This document shows positions 7,402-15,500 of a stretch of DNA of 21,570 bases, in pieces. Each line of letters begins with the position of its first letter. The stretch's first letter is position 1. This DNA is from an uncultured Collinsella sp. GTDB lineage: Bacteria; Actinomycetota; Coriobacteriia; Coriobacteriales; Coriobacteriaceae. The notes under the pieces are model-generated. The model was not told where the DNA came from, ran no database searches, and worked only from the letters and a program-made list of their open reading frames with translations. The DNA lies in NCBI GenBank assembly GCA_902489225.1, contig CABTZA010000011.1:1-21570 (forward strand). The letters are read 5' to 3'. Both the position numbers and the translations under genes were made by a program.

Positions 7402-8490
7402 ATGGCTCATCGCTCCGTAATTCCGTTTGGCCCGCAGCACCCGGTGCTGCCCGAGCCGCTTCATCTGGACCTGGTGATCGAGGACGACCGCGTCATCGAG
7501 GCAATTCCGCAGATCGGCTTTGTGCACCGCGGACTCGAGAAGCTCACCGAAAAGCGCGATATGCACCAGTTTGGCTACATCGCCGAGCGCATCTGCGGCA
7601 TCTGCGCCGTGGGCCACAGCTACGGCTATGCCAGCGCCTGCGAGCGCATGCTCGACATCGAGGTGCCCGGCCGCGTGCGGTATATCCGCACCATTTTGCA
7701 CGAGCTTTCGCGCATCCACTCGCATCTGCTGTGGCTGGGCCTGCTTGCCGATGCCTTTGGCTTTGAGGCGCTGTTTTATCGTTCGTGGACCCTGCGCGAG
7801 CAGATTCTCAAGATCTTCGAGAGCACGTGCGGCGGCCGCGTGATTCTGTCGATTAACGAGATCGGCGGCCTTAAGCACGATATCGAGGACTCCGAGCTGG
7901 CGGGCATTGTTCAGACGCTCGATGCCATGCGTCCCGACTACGAGGCCCTGGTGCATACGTTTTTGGGCGACGACAGCTGCGGCGAGCGCCTGCATGGCGT
8001 TGGTGTGATCAGCAAGAAGGACGCGCTGGACCTTTCGATGGTCGGCCCGTTCGGTCGCGCCTCGGGCGTGGATTACGACGTGCGCATGTTTGGCGACGGC
8101 GCCTATGCGGATCTTGCCGCGTTTGAGCCCATCGTGGCGACCGACGGCGACTGCTATGCCCGCTGCCAGGTGCGTTGTGCCGAGGTCACGCAGGCCATGG
8201 ACATTATCAAGGAGCTTGTGGGTAAGATTTCGCACGACGGTATCGGCGGGCGTACCAAGCTCACGCCGGCCGATGGCGCGCGCGGCGAGGTTGTGATTGA
8301 GCAGCCGCGCGGCGAGGCGTATTACTATGTGCGCGGCAACGGCACCAAGAACCTGGACCGTTTCCGCGTGCGCACGCCGACGTCGCAGAACTTGGCGGGT
8401 CTGACGCATGCACTGCAGGGCGTGCTCCTTGCCAACGTGCCCATGATTATCCTGACCATCGACCCCTGCATTAGCTGCACGGAAAGGTAG
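7402..8490 (+). CDS. echE: Ech hydrogenase large catalytic subunit EchE ([NiFe], NuoD-like)
   Basis: A 362-residue large subunit of a group 4 [NiFe] hydrogenase, the site of 2H+/H2 conversion. Both nickel-binding cysteine pairs are present: the N-terminal RICGICAVGH (R63, C65, C68, H72) and the C-terminal DPCISC (C356, C359). This marks it as a hydrogenase rather than a NuoD subunit of complex I, which lacks these cysteines. The N-terminal FGPQHPVLPEPLHLDL is typical of the Ech/NuoD family. The protein stops three residues after the last cysteine (TER), so there is no C-terminal peptide for a maturation protease to remove, as reported for some group 4 enzymes such as CooH. The start ATG lies 10 nt after AGGAGG. 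No hyp maturation genes are in the window. Confidence 0.95.
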   Translation: MAHRSVIPFGPQHPVLPEPLHLDLVIEDDRVIEAIPQIGFVHRGLEKLTEKRDMHQFGYIAERICGICAVGHSYGYASACERMLDIEVPGRVRYIRTILHELSRIHSHLLWLGLLADAFGFEALFYRSWTLREQILKIFESTCGGRVILSINEIGGLKHDIEDSELAGIVQTLDAMRPDYEALVHTFLGDDSCGERLHGVGVISKKDALDLSMVGPFGRASGVDYDVRMFGDGAYADLAAFEPIVATDGDCYARCQVRCAEVTQAMDIIKELVGKISHDGIGGRTKLTPADGARGEVVIEQPRGEAYYYVRGNGTKNLDRFRVRTPTSQNLAGLTHALQGVLLANVPMIILTIDPCISCTER

Positions 8491-8497
8491 GCGCGGC

Positions 8498-8839
8498 ATG
8501 AGTTTGCTGACATTTGCCAAGACGGCCTTGGGCTCTATGGTTAAGCAGCCGGAAACGGTGTGCTATCCGCAGGAGAAGCTCGCGGCACCCGAGCGCTTGC
8601 GCGGGCATATCGTCAACGACATGGACGTGTGTATCTGCTGCGGCATGTGTGCGCGTCGCTGTCCGGCGGGCGCGCTCGCGGTCGATCGCAAGGGTGGAAC
8701 GTGGTCGATCGACCCGTATGCCTGCGTGGTGTGTGGTGAGTGCATCGAGAGCTGCCCCAAGCACTGCCTGACTATGGACACCGCTCGTACTCCAGTTGCG
8801 GCGGACAAGACTCCCACGGTAGAAACTAAGTCGGAGTAG
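8498..8839 (+). CDS. echF: Ech hydrogenase ferredoxin-like subunit EchF (2x 4Fe-4S)
   Basis: A 113-residue polyferredoxin subunit of the NuoI/HycF/EchF type. It carries two CX2CX2CX3C(P) clusters: C45, C48, C51, C55 and C76, C79, C82, C86. It takes electrons from soluble ferredoxin and passes them to the EchC cluster. The length and lack of further domains fit EchF. It starts 7 nt after the echE stop, with AAAGGTAGG as ribosome-binding site overlapping the echE end, and is the last gene of the operon. Strong hairpins follow it. Confidence 0.93.
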   Translation: MSLLTFAKTALGSMVKQPETVCYPQEKLAAPERLRGHIVNDMDVCICCGMCARRCPAGALAVDRKGGTWSIDPYACVVCGECIESCPKHCLTMDTARTPVAADKTPTVETKSE

Positions 8840-8860
8840 CATTGGTATAGAGCTGGAATA

Positions 8861-8908
8861 GGGGCCGGTGGGGGAAATGCCCCACCGGCCCCGCGCTTAA
8901 ACGCGCGG
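8861..8908 (+). terminator. Double hairpin at the end of the hydrogenase operon
   Basis: A perfect 13-bp G/C stem (8861-8873 with 8880-8892, loop GAAATG) runs into a second hairpin, CCGCGC-TTAAAC-GCGCGG (8891-8908), sharing two bases. There is no T-run, so this may be a weak or factor-dependent terminator or an mRNA 3' stabiliser. Confidence 0.6.
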
Positions 8909-8923
8909 TTGGGCCGCCACGAA

Positions 8924-9077
8924 CAAAACTATGCCGGATTACGGGGCTGGATAGCGAACCTCCGACCATACAGAAAATCGCAAAAACAAACCAGCAGGTA
9001 GATTGCTTGCCGTTTTTCAAAAAATGAAGGTATGGATGAGGGCCTCGACTTTAGCCCCGTAATCCGGCATAGTTTTG
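8924..9077. repeat. Palindromic element, family A (copy 1)
   Basis: A 154-bp element bounded by perfect 25-bp inverted arms (8924-8948 and 9053-9077; left arm begins CAAAACTATGCCGGATTACG). The interior is also roughly palindromic (CCGACCATAC against GTATGGATGAG), around a centre containing GCAGGTAGATTGCTTGC. The whole unit could fold into one long imperfect hairpin. No target-site duplication or transposase is visible. A second copy is at 17358-17512 in the same orientation. Confidence 0.85.
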
Positions 9078-9105
9078 AAATGACACCATATCCGTAACAG
9101 CCCTT

Positions 9106-9143
9106 GATCTCCCGTGGACAGAGGGAAACGGATCATTTTGGCC
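9106..9143 (+). repeat. C-box repeat, copy 1
   Basis: A 38-nt copy of the sequence whose better form reads GGGGACGGAGGAAAACGG followed by ATCATTTTTGGCC. This copy is diverged (CCCGTGGACAGAGGGAAACG). It sits between element A and element B. Confidence 0.6.
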
Positions 9144-9170
9144 TCGCGAGGGCCGCCGCGTGACCCGTCT

Positions 9171-9330
9171 GCCACGAAATGGGTCTATCTACTATGTTCA
9201 GGCGGCAGTCCTCGACCACGGCAAGTAATGCGAAATGAAAGCCGCAGGTAGAACGCCTGCGGTTTTTCATGAAACGCGGTTATGGTCGGAGGTACCGGAC
9301 TAAACATAGTAGATAGGCCGGTTTCGTGGC
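9171..9330. repeat. Palindromic element, family B (copy 1)
   Basis: A 160-bp element with 28-bp inverted arms, 25 of 28 paired (9171-9198, starting GCCACGAAATGGGTCTATCT; and 9303-9330, ending TTCGTGGC). At the centre is a perfect hairpin CCGCAGG-TAGAACG-CCTGCGG followed by TTTTT and preceded by GAAA, which could itself act as a terminator. The copy at 17106-17265 has the same orientation. Confidence 0.85.
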
Positions 9331-9344
9331 GAGCACCACCAATA

Positions 9345-9382
9345 GATCCCCCGGGGACGGAGGAAAACGGGTTCTTTTGCCC
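9345..9382 (+). repeat. C-box repeat, copy 2
   Basis: A copy of the C-box (CCCCGGGGACGGAGGAAAAC, then GGGTTCTTTTGCC) that begins 14 nt after the end of element B, the same arrangement as after B' on the other side of the adhesin gene. Its right part overlaps a separate 12-bp inverted repeat. Confidence 0.65.
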
Positions 9383-9411
9383 CGTCCATCTTGAGTCGCA
9401 CCCGTTTTCCT
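9361..9411. repeat. 12-bp inverted repeat AGGAAAACGGGT / ACCCGTTTTCCT
   Basis: Perfect arms at 9361-9372 and 9400-9411 around a 27-nt loop, just before the adhesin promoter region. Only this C-box copy has the matching right arm. Confidence 0.6.
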
Positions 9412-9424
9412 GCGAAAACGCTCG

Positions 9425-9504
9425 TGTCTCAACTTTGGTGAGACATTTGTCTCACGCCTAAAAATGAATCTGGAACGTGTGTCACCTGCCCTAATTGTGT
9501 CTCA
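9425..9504. promoter_or_regulatory. Cluster of four TGTCTCA half-sites upstream of the adhesin gene
   Basis: The 7-mer TGTCTCA occurs at 9425-9431, 9448-9454 and 9498-9504 on the plus strand and at 9439-9445 on the minus strand. The first two form a perfect dyad, TGTCTCA-N7-TGAGACA. A possible promoter (TTGGTG at 9435, TAAAAA at 9459, 18-nt spacer) would lie right over the dyad and third site. This looks like an operator array for a repressor or activator of the adhesin. Confidence 0.5.
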
Positions 9505-9556
9505 TTTCGTAACTTTAGGCTGATGCAAGGTCTGAGCCTGCGAGAAGGGAGACGCG

Positions 9557-12500
9557 ATGAGTAAGTACACGAGGGGTCTCTTGGCGGTGATGCTGGCCGT
9601 AGTGCTGGTGTTGCCGGCTGCAGCATTTGCCATGCTGCCCGAGGCCAACGCCAGGTCCAGTACCGGAATGGACGGACCGACAATGAGCGGAAAGGTCGTC
9701 GTCGATCCCGACACCAGCGGACGCTGGGAAATCTGGGCGGCCGGTCACAACGGTAATAAAGTAACGACTCAAAACATCGGCCGAATCTGGACCGACAAGA
9801 CGGTCGAGGCAACTGAGGAAAACGAAGAGTCGGATTTTCTGACCACGCTTTCGGCCATGTCCTCGACGTCTAATTCAACCGTGACGGTTACTACGCCGCT
9901 CGACATCGTGATGGTGCTGGATGCATCTGGCTCGATGGATGATCCTATGGGTGGCGGAGATCGCACCAAGCGTATCGATGCGCTGAAGAGTGCTGCGAAC
10001 AGCTTTATCGATACCATCGCAAAACAAAATGAGAGCATCGAGGGCGTCAATAGGCAGCATAGGGTTGCCATTGTTAAGTTTGCGGGCAAGAAGTCCAACG
10101 ATATCGGCAACAATATGTATCGCGACGGAGGGTACTCCTACAATTACACCCAGGTTATGAAAGAGTTGACCTACTGTTCCGGCAGCAATGCGGATGATCT
10201 CAAGAAGAATACAATTAATCAAATTCAGCCTGCCGGTGCCACGCGCGCCGACTATGGCCTAGAGCTGGCCGAGAAAATCACTACCACTTATGGCCGCAAA
10301 GACGCCAAGAAGATTATTGTGTTCTTTACCGACGGCACGCCAACAAAGCAAAATAAATTCGATGCGGGTGTCGCCAACGCTGCCGTGACAGCTGCTAAGA
10401 ATATGAAGGACGGCAAGGCCACCGTTTATACCATCGGCATCTTTGATGGCGCGAACCCCAGTGCTGGTATCCAGGATTCGGGAAAAAGCCAAAAAGAGAA
10501 CAAGTTCATGCAGGCTGTTTCAAGCAACTACCCCAATGCCACGGCATGGGATACTCATGGCACACGCGCGGAAAACTCCGACTACTACAAGTCGGCGACC
10601 AATGCCGAAGAGCTCAAGAAGGTTTTCGACGACATCTCGCAGGCCATCACATCGGAGGCGCCTTATCCGACCGAAATCCATAAGGGCTACGACGAGACCA
10701 AGTCCGGCTACATCACGTTTACCGACGAGCTGGGCGACTTTATGCAGGTCGACAGCTTCACCGAGGTCGTCATCAACGGCGCGCCGTTTACCAAGACGGA
10801 CAAAACGGTCAATAAAGAAACCAATACCGACACCTACGAGTTCACCGGCAAGGCAAAAGACCTGCTCATTACCGTGCAGCGTGCTGGTGATGACAATCCA
10901 CAGAAGGGCGATGTCGTAACGGTCAGCATTCCTGCGTCGTTGATTCCGCTGAGCCACTTTAAGACCGTAGACGGCAAGCTTTCGGTCGACAGCGTTAAGC
11001 CCATTCAGGTGAAGTACACCTCGAGCGTGAAGAGTACTGCGCTCGACAACCTGTTTACGCCCGAGAAGGTAACGGGGCTCAAGGATTACATCGAGAACAA
11101 TACGACCGTTGCCAACGGCGCCAAGACCGTGAATTTCTACGCGAACAAGTGGAGCGGCGGTGCGTTGGGTAATACGGTTGCGACCTTTGAGCCTGCCGAC
11201 ACCAACCGCTACTACTACTTCCAGAAGCAGACTCCTATTTACACGGATGAGGAATGCACGCAGCCCGCAAAGAATTCGCTGGCAGATACTGGCACCTATT
11301 ACTACAAGGATGAGTTTGAGGAGCAGGGCGAAAACGGCGAGGCCAAGCCCGCCTCTGCCGTCATCGAGTTTATCGGCGGCGACGCTGCGAAGTTTGACGG
11401 TGCCATAGTTCCTGATGAGAACGGCAACTTAGTGTTTAGCGCGGGAACCGCGCGCCTGGCCTTTATCGACGAGCTTCACACCACCAAGGAGGGTGTGGGC
11501 GGCAACTTGACCGAGACCGCGCGCGACGTGCTTAACCCCAGGTGGAATGACCTTTCCTCCGTTGCGACTTCCACGCACGTGCATTCGCACCTGGGCAACA
11601 ACGGCAAGATCAGCTACAAGTATGACATGACGCCGACGACGGTGGACACCAAGGCCGACTTCGGCCTGACCAAGGTGCTCGAGGGCCGCGCCTGGACGAA
11701 AGAGGACGCGTTTGAGTTTGAGCTGACGTCCGAGAACAACGCCCCGATGCCCGAGTCCGCGACTGATCCCGTGACTGTGTCCGTGACCAATGACGATCCG
11801 AATGAGGTCAAGGCGGCCATTAACTTCGGCACGATCGAATACAAGGCACCTGGAACGTATGTCTACAAGGTCAGCGAGAAGAACGCTGGGACCACGGTTG
11901 ACGGCGTTGCCTACAGCAAGAACGTCGCGGAGATCACCGTGACGGTGACGCCCAACAAGAAGGGCGAGCTCAGCGCTGACGTGAAGGTGACTTGGAGCGA
12001 AGCAGGCGAGAACGAGTTCAAGAACGTTTACACTGCGGAGCCTGTTGAGTCCAGCGTTACCGACAAGATTGACGTGACCAAGTCCCTGACCGGGCGCGAT
12101 CTTGCGGCCGGCGAGTTCAGCTTTGAGCTGCTCGAAGTCGTGGACAAGGAAGATAAACCTGTCGAGACCGTTAAAAACGACGCCAGCGGCAAGGTGGCGT
12201 TCAAGGCCATCAAGTACACTGAGATCGGCCAGCACACCTACAAGCTGCATGAGGTCAAGGGTAACGCCGGTGGCATTGCCTACGACGAAACGGTCTACAC
12301 CATCGTGACGACCATCAGCGATAACGGCAAGGGCCAGCTGGTGGCTACGCATGAGCTGAAGGACGCCAAGGACGTCAAGAGCATCGAGTTCAAGAACTCC
12401 TACAATACGAAAGACGCCGAGGCGTCGCTTGCGGGCATCAAGAACCTGCAGGTTGCTGACGGTTTGACCCCGGCCGACATCGCCGGCAAGTTCACCTTTA

Positions 12501-15500
12501 CCGTGACTCCCGACGAGGCCGGCGCCCCGATGCCCGAGCGCACGACCGCAACCAACGACGCGGCCGGCAAGGTCGACTTTGGCAAGATCACCTTTACGCT
12601 CGACGCCCTCAACAAGGTTCTGGGCGAGAAGCCCGAAAAGCGCGAGCACACCTTTACCTACACCGTGACCGAGTCCGGCGAGGTAGCCGGCGTGACTAAC
12701 GACGCCAAGCCTTCGCGTACGGTTTCCTTCACCGTGACCGATGACGGCGAGGGTAATCTGAGGGTGTCTCGCAAGCCGGATGGCAACGTAGCCTTTACGT
12801 TCACCAATACCTATAGCGTGACGCCTGTCGAGACGCGCGTCACCGACGAAATCACCGCGACCAAGCGCCTGACCGGGCGCGACCTCAAGGACGGCGAGTT
12901 TGGCTTTGAGCTCGTCAAGGGCGAGGGCAAGGACGCCCAGGTTGTTGCTACCGGCACCAACGACGCCAGCGGCAAGATCACGATGAGTCCCATCGAATAC
13001 GACAAGCCCGGAACGCACACTTACACGCTGCGCGAGGTCAAGGGCAAGACTGGCGGCATCACCTACGACGGCAAGACCTATACCATCGAGACCACCATCA
13101 CCGACAAGGGTGACGGCACGCTCGAGGCGAAGCATGAGCTGAACGCCGCCGCCGAGAAGGCCGAGTTCACCAACTCTTACAAGCCTGGTTCCAAGGACTC
13201 CAGCGTCACCGACCAGATCACCGCGAAGAAGGTCCTGACCGGGCGCGAGCTTGGCCTTGTGGCCGGCGAGTTCCGCTTTGAGCTCGTCGAAGGTAACGTT
13301 GTTGCCGCTACCGGCACCAACAATGCCGACGGCAAGATCGTGATGGACCCCGTCACGTACACCGAGGCCGGCGAACACACCTACACGCTGCGCGAGACCA
13401 AGGCCGGCGCCACCGAGAACGGCATTACCTACAGCACCGCCCAATACACCATTGTGACTACGGTTACGGACAACGGCGACGGCACCCTCAGCGTCGAGCA
13501 CAAACTGCAGAACGCCGAGGAGGCGACCTTCGAGAATGTCTACAACGTGACCCCCAAGAACTCCAGCGTTACCGACGAGATCAAGGCGACCAAGCGCCTG
13601 ACCGGACGCGACCTCAAGGCCGGCGAGTTCTCCTTCGAGCTCGTCGAGGGCGAGGGCAAGGACGCCAAGGTCGTCGCCACCGGCAAGAACGATGTCGACG
13701 GCAAGATCAAAATGAGCGCCATCGAGTACACCGAGGCCGGCAAGCATACCTACACGCTGAGCGAGGTCTCGGGCGACGCCAACAATGGCATCACCTACGA
13801 CGGCAAGACCTACACCATCGAGACGACCATCATCGACAACGGTGACGGCACGCTCAGCGCTGCGCACAAGCTGAAGGACGCCGACGAGGCGAAGTTCAAC
13901 AACAGCTACAAGCCGAACCCCGACGAGTTCAGTGTCACCGACCAGATTGTCGCGACCAAGCGCCTGACCGGACGCGACCTCAAGGCCGGCGAGTTCTCCT
14001 TCGAGCTCGTCGAGGGCGAGGGCAAGGACGCCAAGGTCGTCGCCACCGGCACCAACGACGCCAAGGGCAACATCTCGATGGGTGCCGTGAAGTACGACAA
14101 GCCCGGCAAGCACACCTACACGCTGCGCGAGGCCAACGGCGGAACCACCAGCAAGGGCATCACCTACAGCGACGCCAAGTTCACCATCGAGACCACCATT
14201 ACCGACAACGGCGACGGCACGCTCAAGGCCGAGCATGTCCTGAAGGGCGACAAGCCCGCCGAGTTCACCAACGCCTACAGCGTAACCCCGCTCGATGCAG
14301 ACCTCGACTTTGGCCTGAGCAAGGCCATCGACGGTCGCGAGTGGACGGATGGGGACGAGTTCAGCTTTACCATCACCGCTCCCGACGGCACCCCGCTGCC
14401 CAATCCTGCAACCGTAACCGTGAGCAAGCGCGACGCGAAGGACGGCATCGCCGCCATCAAGTTCGGCAAGATTCACTACACGGCTGCCGGAACCTACAAG
14501 TACGAGATCCGCGAGAACGCGGGCAGCACGGTCGGCATGATGTATGACGCCCATGTCGCGACCGCCGAAGTGACCGTGACCGAGGACGGCAACGGTACCC
14601 TGACCGCCAACGTCACCAAGAAGGAAAACGGACGCTTTACCAACAAGTATCGCACTGAGCTTAACTACACCGCGGCCGGCGGCCTTAAGCTCAGCAAGAC
14701 CCTCTCCGGACGTCCCATGACCGAGGGCCAGTTCACCTTTACCGTGACGCCCGCCGACGATGCTTCGGCCAACGCACTTGGCCTACTGCCCGTCGCCAAC
14801 GAATTCAAGTCCCCTGCGACGGCAGAAGGAACGGTCGGTCTGATCGACATTCTGGCTGGCCATGAGGTCAAGTTTACGCAGGCTGACGCCGGCAAGACCT
14901 TCAAGTACACCGTGGCCGAGAAGAATGACGGCCAGCCGGGTTACACCTACGATGACGCCGTCCGCACCGTGACGATTGCTATCGCCGATGACGGCGCCGG
15001 TACGCTTACCGCCACGACGACCGTCTCCGGCGGTCCCGAGGGTACGCATACGACGGTCCACAAGAGCGGTGAGAACAAGGTCGAGAGTGCCCTGGTCCCG
15101 TTCCACAACAGCTACAGCGCTACGACCAACACGCCTGGCGGTACCGCTGCTCAGGTTGTCGCCACCAAGACCCTGACCGGTCGTCCGATGGTCGACGGCG
15201 AGTTCTGGTTCGGCATCGCCTATCAGGGTGAGCTTGTGGCATACGAAAACCTCAAGCCCAATATCGGCGGGCACGTGAGCTTTGATGCGCTGCACTACGA
15301 TACTGAGATGCTTGCTAATCTCGAGGCGGCCGGGCTTGCCCATCGTACCGATAAGGACGGTAAGCTTGCCTGGACCATTAACTACACGGCCTACGAAGAT
15401 TTATTCGGGCTGCCGAATGGCGTTTCCGCTACAACGTGGTTCTTTAACTTTAAGGTTATCGTTGTCGACAACGGTGACGGTACCCTGACGGCAACGGTCG

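Noticed and set aside
3231..8839. Formate hydrogenlyase (hyc/hyf) or respiratory complex I
   Set aside because: NuoC and NuoD homologues are separate, there is only one antiporter-type module, nickel cysteines are present, and no formate dehydrogenase, NuoE/F/G or NuoJ/K genes occur.
8924..9330. Possible CRISPR array
   Set aside because: The repeats are long palindromes in pairs with no regular short repeat-spacer order and no cas genes.
11429..14554. Very long minus-strand open frame (1041 codons) inside the adhesin gene
   Set aside because: It is the antisense of repeated pilin domains. Its repeats mirror those of the plus-strand gene and it has no start signals or domains.
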